Below the pieces are notes generated by a model. It did not search any database. It had not been told where the DNA came from and saw only the letters and a program-made list of their open reading frames with translations. A program made the translations under genes and the position numbers. Shown piece after piece: positions 10,458 through 20,190 of a stretch of 64,000 bases of DNA (its first letter is position 1; each line of letters begins with the position of its first letter). The DNA lies in assembly GCA_009829735.1 (NCBI GenBank), contig CM020618.1, forward strand, positions 26,450,894 to 26,514,893. The letters are read 5' to 3'. This DNA is from Pyropia yezoensis (lineage: Eukaryota; Rhodophyta; Bangiophyceae; Bangiales; Bangiaceae).

Positions 10458-11312
10458 CCCCGTTTTCCGGTGAACTCGGGAGTTGTAGGCTAGAGTGAGG
10501 ACAGCCAGGAGCTCGTCCCAGTCTTCTTGGTGCTCCTCCACGTAGTGCCGTAGCATGTCTACTAGGGTCCGGTTGAATCGTTCCACCTGGCCGTTCGTTT
10601 GAGGGTGGTACGTCGTAGTGTACAAGTTCTTGATGCCCATCAGGTCACAGACTCCTTGGAAGAACAGGGATGCAAACTGGGGGCCATTGTCTGTTAAGAC
10701 GGAGTCTGGAGGGCCGTAGGCAGCTATCCAGTACTCGCAGAAGGCTGACTTAACATCCAGGGCCGTAATGGTCCTCAGCGGGATCGCTCGAGTGAACTTG
10801 GAGGACCGGTCACAAATGATGAGGAGGTATATGATGCCACTGGATGTTTCAGGTAGGGGTCCCAGGATGTCCATGCTTGAACTTGCAAAGGGCTCAGCCT
10901 CAGGAAATAGGCGTAGCTTAGAAGTCTTCTTCCTCTGGGACAACCGGTTCCTTGCACAAGAGACACAAGCCTCCAAGTGCTTATGGACGTCACTGGCCAT
11001 GGTTTCCCAGCAATAATGTCGTCGCATTGACGCATACATCCGGTTGATGCCAGGATGTCCGGCCTGGGGAGACGAGTGCTCCAGGCGGAGGATGTCAGCC
11101 CGTAGACTCCGGGGTACGTAGACTTGAGTTGCCCCATCGAAGGGTGACACCCGTACCAGGAGTCCATCTGTAGACTCGGAGAAGCGACTGTTCCGGTTCA
11201 GGTCCATTTGGTGGCGAAGCTCCAAGCATTGAGGATTCGTCAGTTGTGCTTCCAGCATCCGGTGTATGGTTACCGGTTGATGAGCTTCGGGTGTCTCACA
11301 CAGGGGAGCATG
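10422..11312 (-). pseudogene. Pol: integrase domain
   Basis: The zinc-binding HHCC module is present (H-x6-H in EHSSPQAGH, then CVSC). The catalytic DDE core is also present: Asp in SSMDILGPL, Asp in VLTDNGPQF, Glu in NGQVERFN. The frame is the same as RT and RNase H but is separated from them by a TAG at 11313-11315. It runs to a stop at 10422 that is created by a one-base deletion at 10458-10461. The catalytic residues themselves are intact, so the damage is by stops and a frameshift, not by active-site loss. Confidence 0.85.
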
Positions 11313-11315
11313 CTA

Positions 11316-11828
11316 GCCACGTCCGACATTCGGGAGGATGAAACAAGGTACTTCCTCCGGGATAGGACCGGTGTCGGCTGCAGGAGTCTCCAGCCGGGAC
11401 ATGGTGTCGGCGCAGTGGTGCTCCCTCCCTGCTCTGGTGCACACCTTGTACTTGAATTCTGAAAGGCGTAGGCGCCACCGGGCGACCCTTCCTTGGCTGC
11501 TGTCCATGCATAGCAGCCACCTTAGGCTGGCGTGATCCGTCCGGATAAGGACCTCTTGTCCTTCAAGATGTGGGCGTAACAAGAAGCAAGCCCAGACGAC
11601 CGCCAAGCACTCGCGCTCCGTCGTGGAATAATTCTTCTCGGCTGGAGTCAGGACGCGGCTGTAGTAGCCTATCGGGAGGAAGTGCCCATCAGGTTGTTGC
11701 TGGAGTAGAGAGCACCCCACCTGGACGCCACAGGCATCAGTCTCCAGGACAAACTGGCCCTCCCGCTTGGGTAACGCCAGTACTGGAGTCGTGGTCAGGC
11801 GCTTCTTGAGCGCCTAGAAGGCGGCTGT
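11316..11828 (-). pseudogene. Pol: RNase H domain
   Basis: Acidic residues of the RNase H fold are visible: Asp in LETDACG, Glu in TTERECLAVVWA, Asp in IRTDHASL and Asp in HHCADTMSR. The frame is continuous with RT, but TAG codons at 11829-11831 and 11814-11816 lie in the linker between RT and RNase H. A further TAG closes the domain at 11313. Confidence 0.85.
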
Positions 11829-13373
11829 CTACTTCTCGTCGAACACCGGGAGTTGTGCGGGAAGCTTCTTGCTGGTGAGCTTGATCAATGGCCGGGCAAT
11901 CAGGGCATAGTCCCGTTCGAACCGGCGGTAGACGTTGCACATAACCAGGAAGCTCTTGAGTTCCGTCTGGATCTTAGGTTGCCGTGCATGCCGGAGGGCC
12001 TTGATGTTCTTCTCATTGACTCGGAGCTCCCCCGGACGCAGCACGTGCCCCAGGTACTCCACCTCAGCCTCAATCAGGTGGCACTTTTCGGCCTTCAGGG
12101 TCACTCTAGCCTTGGACAGGAGAGCCAGGACCTCTCGAAGGTGCTCCAGGTGTTCCGCCGGGGTCTTGGAGAAAACGATAATATCGTCCAGGTAGACCAA
12201 ACATGTTCTCCACCTTAGCCCCGACAGGATGATGTCGATGGCTCTCTGGAAGGTTGCCGGAGCATTGGTGAGACCAAAAGGAAGACGCTTGCACCGGAAT
12301 AGTCCCAGGTGGCACGTGAAGGTAGTCTTGTCCTTGTCCTCGTCAGCCAGAGGGATCTGCCAGTAACCGGCATTACAATCCAGCGTCGAGAAGAGGGTGG
12401 CATCACCAAGAACGTCGATGCAATCATCCATCCGGGGTATCGGGTATACATCCTTGACTGTCATCTCGTTCAGGCGCCTGTTGTCAACGCAGAAACGGAA
12501 GTGACCGCCAGGTTTCGGGACGACTACCACCGGGAAGGCCCACTCGAAATCAGACGGCTCAATAACATCCATCTTGAGCATCTTGTTAACCTGCTTCTCA
12601 ATCTCATCCCGGCGATGAGGTCCAGCCCGGTATGGTTGCAGGTGCACTTGCTTGGCATCTGGCTTGAGTTGAATCCGGTGTAGAGTGGCGTCCATCTTGC
12701 CCAGCTCTCCAGACCACAGGTGCCGATATTCCTGGAGAAGCTTCTCCAGGGCCTCCTTCAAGTCGGGAGGGACATTTTCCTGGTTGACGTTCGGCATCCC
12801 GGATGGTGCTTGATCAGGCTTTGGGGTGACGCTCCTATCCTGCTCTTGTCTCGGAGGTACGTCTAAGGCCGTTAAGTTCGATGCCAGTTCTTGCTGCAGG
12901 TTCAAGAGGTCTTCCTTGCTCATAGCACGGGCGGATCCCCGGTAAGGCTCTGCTGTACCAACTCGGGTGCCCTTGGCGAGGGTTATTGGCTTCCGGCTCA
13001 CGTTGACGATCAGAACCGAGAACGGGGTGTGCCTTTCTACCTTCTTGTGAGGTCCGTGGGCCAAGTATAATCGGTGTTTCGCCAGAAATTCCTTGCGTCC
13101 GTAGATCAGGCATTGACCTGCGGTCCGGGTCGTGACTTGAACCTTGGTCTCCGAGCGAGGAGGCAGGAGCACCAGTTTGAAGAGAGTCAAGGTAGAGGGT
13201 GGGATGCGTTCCTTCTTGTTCTTGACTACACGAACCTTGGCGTCCAGGTGCTCCAGCACTGGTGGCACAAACCCATGGTTGAACTGCACCTTTCCTTGTC
13301 CTGGCGGGATACTCTTGTAATGCTGCTTCTGGAAGTCGGAGATTCGGGAAGGCACTTGGGAAGAGCGCCTGCC
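11829..13373 (-). pseudogene. Pol: reverse transcriptase domain
   Basis: Typical Ty3/Gypsy reverse transcriptase: FSTLDCNAGYW carries the first catalytic Asp and LVYLDDIIVFSK the YLDD box. The N-terminal 170 or so residues before RT resemble the spacer that follows protease in Gypsy polyproteins (repeated V-V-N-x-S and G-T-x-V-G patterns). No D-(T/S)-G protease motif is present, so protease is missing or unrecognisably diverged. The frame is the same as gag, from which it is separated by a single TAG at 13374-13376. Confidence 0.85.
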
Positions 13374-15134
13374 CTACTCGTCTCCCGGGTCCGATGATTC
13401 CTTAGAGGTTTCGGTCTCCAGGTCAAAGTCCGTAGGAGCTTCCCTTGCCAGAGCCTCCGTGATGCTCTGCAAGGTTGCTACCCGGATTGCGTGTACCTGT
13501 GCCTTGTCCATCTTGGAGGGTGCTCGCCGGTCGGCCCAGTTGACCGCCTTTGCAAACACTAGTCCTTGACGCTTGAGCTTCTCCTGGAGGTCCTTGGGAA
13601 TGGTCGGGCACTGGTAGGACATGTGATCCTCCTTTTGGCCCAGCCAACAAGACCGGAACCGCTGGTTCTTGACCTGCTTGGGGGCGACCAGGGAAGGTTG
13701 CTCCTTAGACACGAAGCCGCCCCACTTGTCTCCTGACCCCACGGGTGAGGCCTCGCCAACTGCGAGTACCGGTACAGGGCTATCACCTCCCTTATATTTG
13801 TCGGGTCCGGGACGAACTCGCGACATCGGCTTGGGAGATGATACCATGGGAGCCTGGAGTGCCTTGGCTTGCCAGTAATTGCCCTGGGTGTAGGCCATCA
13901 ACTGCTGGAAGGTTTGTTCTTGATGTTCCTGGTTGTAGTTCTCCGCGTCCACTCGAAGATATTCAGGAAGCCCTTCCGAGAAGATCATCTTGAGCCTGTC
14001 CTCAGGGTAAACGTTACCACAAGCCTGGCTCATCTCCCGGACACGGCGGGCGAAGGCCTCTGGAGTCTCTTGTCGCTCCATGGTTGCCCGGTTCAACCGG
14101 CCGACTGCCTTGCGCAGGGAGTCCGCGTCAGCGTAGTTGGACAGGAGCCAGTTGACCGCCTCCGGATAGCTCCCAACGGTACGCCCGACAATGTGTCCGG
14201 CAGAGTCTGGTAGAACCTGTGCGAACTGCTGTTCCGCTTCTCCGGTCATGAAGTTAACCAGGAGGTAGAGAGCCTCGCCCTCGGACACATCGTTGTCGTT
14301 GCATGCCTTGACAAACCGGCGCAGGAAGGCAAAGATAAGCGCCCGTTTCTTCCCGGAAAACTTAGGATGTCCCCCGAAGCTCGGCTGCATTCGCCGGTTC
14401 AGGGATGCCATGTTTTTGGCCATCTTCCGGGTGTAACCTTGGTCTTGGTTCTCCAGCCGGTAGTTACCCCAATACGTGACCTTTTTCAGGGTGGCATCTC
14501 CCACTTGGTGGGCCGGGAAGTCAAACTCGACTAGCCTGCGCCGGGTGGGACCAGGAGATGCGTCCCAGTCATATCCCTCCTCAGAGCTGGAGGAACTGGT
14601 CTCGCTGGTGCTAGAGCGACGACGACGACGCCGACGCCTCCGGCTGCTCCGGTTACCGGTCTTGGAGCTCCCCGCCCCATAGGACGCAAGGGGAGGAAAA
14701 GCTTGGCCGGTCCCAGGAGTCGAGGCCTCAGGGTGACCCGTAGAACCAGTTACAGCGGTGCCTCTGGCACTGCTAGTGCCCACAGGAAGAGGTGTATACA
14801 CCCAGCTGCCATGTGTGGGTCCAGGAGTAAACACACCAGGGGCTATCCCTGGAGGTTGAGAAGTAGAACCGACAGGAAGGAGACGTCTGCTGCGAGCGGA
14901 CTCGAACGCCGTTGACCCCGGGGTGGCTCCCACACGAAGAACAGTCGGAGGAACGGGAGCAGGAGGTCCTTGGCCGCCTGTAGACTCCAGTCCGCTACCG
15001 GATGTCCCACCCAGGTCTGCTTCACCCGTAGAAAGAACGCCGGGTTGGGCACCGTCGCCCGCGGTGTCCAGGGATGCGTCAAGGGACGCGGAGTCTACCC
15101 CTTCGGGCACCGTCGTGCCAGGGAGGGTAGCCAT
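13374..15134 (-). CDS. Gag polyprotein of the chromovirus
   Basis: The 586-residue frame starts at an ATG at 15134 about 190 bp downstream of the primer binding site. A longer frame upstream lacks a convincing start. The N-terminal 170 residues are Ser/Thr/Pro/Gly-rich, then a run of Arg is followed by a Ser/Glu stretch. A capsid-like helical domain follows (HPKFSGKKRALIFAFLRRF through about residue 430), with the ETPEAFARRVREM pattern of retrotransposon capsids. Near residue 525 a nucleocapsid knuckle reads C-x2-G-x4-H-x4-C, so the second Cys of the usual CCHC is replaced by Gly. The frame ends in TAG, with pol in the same frame behind it. Confidence 0.85.
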   Translation of the reverse strand: MATLPGTTVPEGVDSASLDASLDTAGDGAQPGVLSTGEADLGGTSGSGLESTGGQGPPAPVPPTVLRVGATPGSTAFESARSRRLLPVGSTSQPPGIAPGVFTPGPTHGSWVYTPLPVGTSSARGTAVTGSTGHPEASTPGTGQAFPPLASYGAGSSKTGNRSSRRRRRRRRRSSTSETSSSSSEEGYDWDASPGPTRRRLVEFDFPAHQVGDATLKKVTYWGNYRLENQDQGYTRKMAKNMASLNRRMQPSFGGHPKFSGKKRALIFAFLRRFVKACNDNDVSEGEALYLLVNFMTGEAEQQFAQVLPDSAGHIVGRTVGSYPEAVNWLLSNYADADSLRKAVGRLNRATMERQETPEAFARRVREMSQACGNVYPEDRLKMIFSEGLPEYLRVDAENYNQEHQEQTFQQLMAYTQGNYWQAKALQAPMVSSPKPMSRVRPGPDKYKGGDSPVPVLAVGEASPVGSGDKWGGFVSKEQPSLVAPKQVKNQRFRSCWLGQKEDHMSYQCPTIPKDLQEKLKRQGLVFAKAVNWADRRAPSKMDKAQVHAIRVATLQSITEALAREAPTDFDLETETSKESSDPGDE

Positions 15135-15321
15135 GTTGGTCTCTTGACAGCCACAGTCCAGTTGCCTGCGTGTCCAAAGATCGCAAGACCACAAGAGAGG
15201 GGTTGGAGAGCCAGGAATGGGGTTCCTGTGAACGGGTGCAAATAATTCCCAAACCAGAGAAAAAGACAGAACAGGAACAACCCAACCGCTGCTCCCAAAT
15301 GTCTCTTCTCAAACACTCTAA

Positions 15322-15339
15322 TCCCCTGCTGCTCCACCA
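15322..15339 (-). other. Primer binding site
   Basis: Four bases inside the 5' LTR the sense strand reads TGGTGGAGCAGCAGGGGA, which begins with the TGG expected to pair with a tRNA 3' CCA. The complement fits a tRNA acceptor arm (CTGCTCC-A-CCA) followed by a T-stem CCCTG. I cannot name the tRNA from memory. Confidence 0.75.
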
Positions 15340-15343
15340 AATA

Positions 15344-15914
15344 TGTGGTAAAAAACTCGATCCTCTCAGACACATGTCAATATCCCTCGGAGGAAAGGGA
15401 CAGGTAACACAGAAAGGGGAACTACGAGAGTGGTATGCCTGTTTCCTTACGTGCCTGCTCGCAGAGCAAACAGATACGCACGGTAGTGCACACGGGGAAG
15501 AGGAAAGTAAACGCGCAGTTGTCTTTTTCCTGAGGGCGCGGGCCAAGGGCGCCTCGCTGTCCCTCTTAACGTGCATCTGGGGGAGCCTCGGCACGTTGGC
15601 CAGGTAGCCCCCCCATACCCCCGAGTGGCCCCGACCCGAGTCTAACCTCGTCAGGTCGGGGGCCACTATCACTACTAATTCTATACCCACTCACTAATCT
15701 CACACTCAAATTCTCTCAAATCAAGTCCCTCACAAGTTTGCAAAAACCCATCAGAAATCCCTCTCTCACGTGTGGATAGCGTAGCCCACCGCATCCCATT
15801 GCCGAGCACGGGCCACGGCTGCCAACCATCACCACACGGCGGGCGTGTTCTGGCACCTGGTGCCCTCTGGTTGCAGTCCCGGGTCGGTGCCAAGTCGGGG
15901 CCAGGGATGCTACA
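15344..15914 (-). repeat. 5' LTR (571 bp)
   Basis: Partner of the LTR at 6681-7251. It contains the same hairpin (15624-15636 with 15654-15667). No TATAAA is seen on the sense strand, so the promoter type is not clear. It is followed by the right-hand target duplication ACTAC. Confidence 0.95.
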
Positions 15915-15919
15915 ACTAC
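15915..15919. repeat. Target-site duplication ACTAC (right copy)
   Basis: Identical to 6676-6680 and placed directly after the CA end of the 5' LTR. Confidence 0.9.
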
Positions 15920-16720
15920 CACCACCGACACCACGGCGGTCACGACGGCACGCGCCACGGCGGCCACTGAGCGGGCATCAAGGCTGCCGCGGCAAAGCCC
16001 ATCACCTTGACCACGACCCGCACGGCGGCCACGGTGACCAAGACCCCCATCCCGCGCAGCACCTACCGTGACACACAGCATGGCAGCGACGCCGTCTCCC
16101 AACACGGCAGCCATCGCCACCGTGGCCGGCATTGCCACCAGCCGACGCCAAGCACTGCGGCCGCTGCCAGCACGACAGCCACAACGATGCCCACAGTGCG
16201 CGTGGCCACGACGCGGGCACTGTCATGGCCGACCACGCTCACAACCAGAATGGCGACCAAGTCCATTGCGCGTGGGTGTGTGGTTTTCTCGTCTCACATG
16301 TCTCTGTCGAATGTTATCATGAACCGCTGTCCCTTCTGCATTTTTGAAAGCCTGTCACTTGTCCTACTACCGACCAGTCAGCCTCCGACTGTCCCGTGTA
16401 TTGAATCGATCGAATGTTCTTATTTCATGACACAACCGCCCTTCAAATCGCGGTTTTAGTCTACGTAAAAGTCGCAACCATGTCGTGTCGTACAAGAACA
16501 AGGCAATCGCGACCAAGTCGTTCGGTACAACAACGAGGCAGTGCTGCACTGATTTTTCTTGTAGCAAAACTGAGAAGCATGGGGGCAGGACTCCCCGGCC
16601 CTTGCAACATAAACACAAAACCAAGCGAAGGACCCATCACCAGGACCACCGCCCTCAACAACGCGCCAGCCCACAGGCCGCCACAGTGGGGCCAAACAGC
16701 ACCCAAATACATGCCGCGGT
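15920..16720 (+). other. Right half of the interrupted His/Gly-like tract, then unannotated
   Basis: From 15920 to about 16260 plus-strand frames again read HHGGHDG, HDPHGGHGD and similar, matching the character of the sequence before the element. The reading changes frame and has stops. From about 16270 to 16720 the GC content falls and I see no gene. Confidence 0.4.
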
Positions 16721-16721
16721 G

Positions 16722-17306
16722 TCAAGCACGATCGTCACCGCGGATGCGCCGAGCCAAGCGGATGTCCCGTACAGTGATGGTGATGCGGCGCGCGTGGAGG
16801 GCGCACAGGTTGGCCTCTTTAAAGAACTCGACCAGGTAGTCCTCGGCGGCCTGCCGCAGGAAGTCGACAGCAGACGAGTGGAACTCTCGGTCCTTGTCCA
16901 GGTCCAGGGCCGTGCCCTCGACGAGCTTCTGGAACGGCAGCTTCATGATGAGCGCGTCAGTGCTCTTCTGGAACGTGCGGATTTCCCACAGAGCCGCGGT
17001 CCCCGGACGGCAGTGCCACTTGGTCCTTGCCGCCGGAGCACCGCCAGGGCCCTCCCGCGGGCCCCCGTTGTGCGGCGCGCGGGAGCAACATGTTGGCACG
17101 GCGTCGCTTTGCGGCGCACCATGGTCCCGGCCGTTTGGCGGTGGCGGTGGATGCAGGCGGCGGTGGAAGCGGTGGCGGTGGCGGTGGAAGTGGCAATGGC
17201 GGTAGCGGAGGTGTGGTCGATGGCCGTGGTGGTGGTGGTGACGCGGCCGTGGACTGCGGTCCCGGTCGTCGTAAGACGATCGTGAGGATGGTCGCGCGCG
17301 AGGCAA
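16722..17306 (-). CDS. Divergent histone H3 variant (candidate centromeric H3)
   Basis: Residues about 94-194 form a complete H3 histone fold. The [11 protein letters not shown] entry helix, [48 protein letters not shown] and LARRIRG line up with canonical H3 without gaps. Many normally invariant sites differ: Trp and Thr replace Arg around the alpha-N helix, Met replaces Arg in the LIRKLPF block, and EGTALDLD replaces the REIAQDFK stretch. The N-terminal tail shows no canonical ARTKQTARKS-type motif and reads His-rich (residues 23-49), so the tail frame and start are uncertain. A fast-evolving tail and core fit CENH3, but loop 1 is not lengthened as in animal CENP-A. Another replacement H3, or a decaying gene, remains possible. 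Confidence 0.75.
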   Translation of the reverse strand: MPRARPSSRSSYDDRDRSPRPRHHHHHGHRPHLRYRHCHFHRHRHRFHRRLHPPPPPNGRDHGAPQSDAVPTCCSRAPHNGGPREGPGGAPAARTKWHCRPGTAALWEIRTFQKSTDALIMKLPFQKLVEGTALDLDKDREFHSSAVDFLRQAAEDYLVEFFKEANLCALHARRITITVRDIRLARRIRGDDRA

Positions 17307-17989
17307 CGACGGCTGCTGGTTTGGGACCCCTTTTTAGCCCCGCGGCAACCCTCTCTGGGACGTGCGTTCCGTAGGGATGGACTGCGCTCCCCCCAGACGC
17401 AGCTTCGTGGCGACTGGCGCTCGGGGCGACCACGTCAGCAGGCCACGCCCGCGGGTACGTTTGGCAGTCGGAACGGCAGGACCATTCCTGCAAGCACGCA
17501 TCCCCGAGGGAGCTGGGTAGAATTGGAGAGCGTTGGAGGTTGTCGCTAGCGCGGGGCTGGTCGCGACAAAAAATGAGGAGGACGATGGGTACGACACATT
17601 CACGGCCAACTTTTTCGAGGGACGCTCGGCTGATCCGACACCATTCAGGACTAAGTGCTGCTCAACGTGAAAAAGTGCCTACGAAGAAGAGTATTGGCCC
17701 TAAGTGGTGCGCGCCAAGCTCTGAACAAGACGAAGGGCCTCCTGAAGCTCATGACGTGCCTATCACAGAGCATTTCTGAGAAATTTCGACGCGCGCTCAT
17801 GAGGGGAGTCGAGATATTGTAGAGATCGTGTCGCCAGCAGGACAAGCCCGTGACACGTCGGCGCGCACACGTTCGTGCACACCCGGTGTGGTTGTCAACG
17901 TGGCAGCACGGGGGTTACTCCGCGTCGCCACGTCGCCTTCCAAACGCAATCTCGAGTCGTCGGCCTCTGTCGACGGCCAGGCAACCGAT
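17307..17989. other. No gene recognised
   Basis: Frames here are short and conflicting. This stretch holds the presumed promoter side of the H3 variant, but no specific element is identified. Confidence 0.4.
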
Positions 17990-19005
17990 CTCGCGCCCTT
18001 CTCTCCCCTCGAGCCCATGTTCTCGCCTCGCCGCCGGCACATCGCCGACCCTTTCCTCCCCTGCGTTGGTGGCGTGCCGACGCGACCCCCTTCGCCCCTC
18101 TCCACCCGGCTTGGCCTGCTCGCCGCAGCCACGCGGTCGGCCACTCCGCCGCCGGTGTGATTGAGTGGCCACCGCAACCACGTCGGCCTCAACCGTACCC
18201 GGACAGGAGCCTGGCTGCCACTCCCCCACCCGGCTTGGCCCGCTCGCCGCAGCCACGCGGTCGGCCACTCCGCCGCCAGTGTGATTGAGTGGCCGCCGCA
18301 ACCAAGTCGGCCTCCACCGTACCCGGACAGGGGCCTGGATGCCACTCCCCCACCCGCCGAGCTCCGCCCTGGTTGAGAGGCTCTCCGCCGCTATGTTGTC
18401 GGCTCTTCCCTCTCGTTCGTGGCCGCCTCGCGACGGATATTCTGACTACGCTTTCGTGCCCTGCGTGGGCGCCTCGCCGCTGTCACACCGTCGATCCTTT
18501 CCTCCCCTGCGTTGGCTGCTCGCTGACGCAGGCGCCCTCGCCCCTCTCCGCGCGGCTTGGCCACCTCTCGGCTGCCCTCCGGGCGGCCACTCTCCGAGCC
18601 GCGTGGCTTCCTGGCGGCCGCGACCTCGTTAGCCGCCGCCGGCTCCTTGTGGGGGCCTCGCTGCAGCAACCTTCTCCGCCGCGCGTGCCCCTGCGTCGGG
18701 GGCTTGCAGCCGTCACACTGTCAACCGTTCATTCTCCTGGGCGGGCGTCTCACTGCTTGCTGGGGGTCTGCTGTTCGTCTTCTCCCTTGCGTGGGGGACT
18801 CGCCGCTGGCACCCCGGCGATCCCTTCCTCCCCTGCGTTGTCGTGTCGCCAACACCACCCCGTCGGCCGCCGTGGGCCGCTCGTGGCTGCCTCTCCGCTG
18901 CTTTCCCGGCTGCCACTCTCCCATCCGCGTGGTTTCCTGGCGGCGGCGGCTTCATCAACCGCCGCCGGTTCATTAAGGGGGCCTCGCTGCTGCCACCCTA
19001 TGCGC
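17990..19005. repeat. Degenerate minisatellite array, C-rich on the plus strand
   Basis: A 20-base string close to ATCCTTTCCTCCCCTGCGTT recurs near 18049, 18498 and 18818. Within the array a 124-bp unit is repeated twice in tandem at high identity (18104-18227 and 18228-18351). Plus-strand frames read repeated Ala/Pro/Arg blocks, which come from the repeat. The array ends where the first ORF of the adjacent block begins. Confidence 0.7.
18104..18351. repeat. 124-bp direct tandem duplication
   Basis: ACCCGGCTTGGCC starts at 18104 and at 18228. The 124-bp units match almost base for base and a third unit is entered at 18352 before similarity fades. Confidence 0.9.
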
Positions 19006-19006
19006 C

Positions 19007-20188
19007 GTGCAATCGTCTGGCGGTGGCACTCGGGATGCCTCAGTGTTGAAGTCCCGGGACGGGGGGGGGGGCGGCGCCGCGGTTGAAGCTCTCCTTGGTG
19101 GTGAGGAGCTCCACGAGGCGGCTGTTGATGGGCTCCTGGGCGGCGAAGTGGTTGCTGCTGCAGGCCTTGCCGGCCTTGAGCTCCATGACGCGGAGTCCGG
19201 CCAGCTAGGCATGGGGGGGGCTAATCCCGAAGAGTCTGTGGACCCTGCAGGAGACCAGCCCCCTGCGGAGCTTAGCGCGACTGGCGTCTTCACTGGTGTC
19301 TTACGCAACCGGCGGAAGATGCAGGCACCGACGTTTCCCATCACTGAGCCGGGGTTGCTCGAGCCCGCCAGCTGTGGCGAGTTGAATTGCGTCACTACCC
19401 CCAAGTGTGCTGCGCACGGTGGCGCCCAGTCCCAGCAGTGGCGGATCCGAGGACCAGTGCTGGGGTGGTCAGACGATGCCGTTGGCCTGACGACAAACGT
19501 AACCGTGCGCGCCGCACGGGGGATGCCGTTTGCTGAGGTCTACGTGCGGGCCGTGCCTCACCTTGTTCCGTCTGTGTACGCGCGGTCTACGATGGCTTAC
19601 AACTCGCTGCGGTTCGTTGCGAGCAAGCGGTTAGAGAGCGCGGCGATCTCGGGCTCAGGCTCAATGGCTTGCTCTTTCCGGGGGTTCTCTGTCGGCGCCA
19701 AACTTACGGACAAGGACGCGAAGGAGATCCTCAAGCGCGCGTCCTCCACCGTCGCTGCCGCGAAGGGGAAACTACCGCGCGGTTGCGTGTCAGTGACAGA
19801 GAGGAGTGACGCGAGGGGCGACCCGGTGCTCAAGTCGGCGATGCGTGCGATGTCTCGCAAGCGCTCCATCCGCGCAGCTACGGACTACCGTGACAAGGGC
19901 GCAGCACTGATGCGGGGGAGGACTGCGGGTTTAACAGGTCTGCTTGGCGCAGGTGCCATTGGCCGTGTGCGGCGACACCTGGAGCTCCAGGATAGCAGCG
20001 TGCCTGGCTCACGTGCCACGCCACTACGCGTATCCTGGGGCCTGTCCCAGATGCGTCTGCTGCCGTCGCGGAAGCAGCTGCAGACGCTGCGCCGGGAGTC
20101 TATTGACGCCCCCGGCCGAGTGGCCCACTATCTGCTGTCCGACTCGGCGCAGGGAGGTGTGCTCCGCTGGGACTACATTATTGGGTAG
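19007..20188 (+). pseudogene. Mobile-element-like ORF 1 (unknown family)
   Basis: After a Gly/Ala-rich opening, the frame reads as mixed-composition protein from about 19210 (likely ATG near 19211 or 19319). It includes SMAYNSLRF-like and DAKEILKRASST segments and an Arg/Lys-rich region near residues 275-330. It ends at TAG at 20186-20188, but the next frame continues directly if one G is added to the GGG at 20183-20185. This suggests a single gene broken by a one-base loss. No domain recognised. The setting between two repeat arrays and the decay suggest a transposon protein, which is inference. Confidence 0.45.
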
Positions 20189-20190
20189 GG

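Larger units (their letters stand above)
6681..15914 (-). mobile_element. Complete Ty3/Gypsy chromovirus LTR retrotransposon with antisense ORF
   Basis: A 9234-bp element is bounded by two 571-bp direct repeats that begin TG and end CA, with a perfect 5-bp target duplication ACTAC. It is transcribed on the minus strand, so the right LTR is the 5' LTR. Order in the sense direction: 5' LTR, primer binding site, gag, RT, RNase H, integrase, chromodomain, a 2-kb ORF on the opposite strand, polypurine tract, 3' LTR. The two LTRs differ by about 11 substitutions with no indels by eye (about 98% identity), so insertion is fairly recent. Pol carries in-frame stops and one frameshift. I found no D-(T/S)-G aspartic protease motif between gag and RT. 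As read, this copy is not autonomous. Confidence 0.95.
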
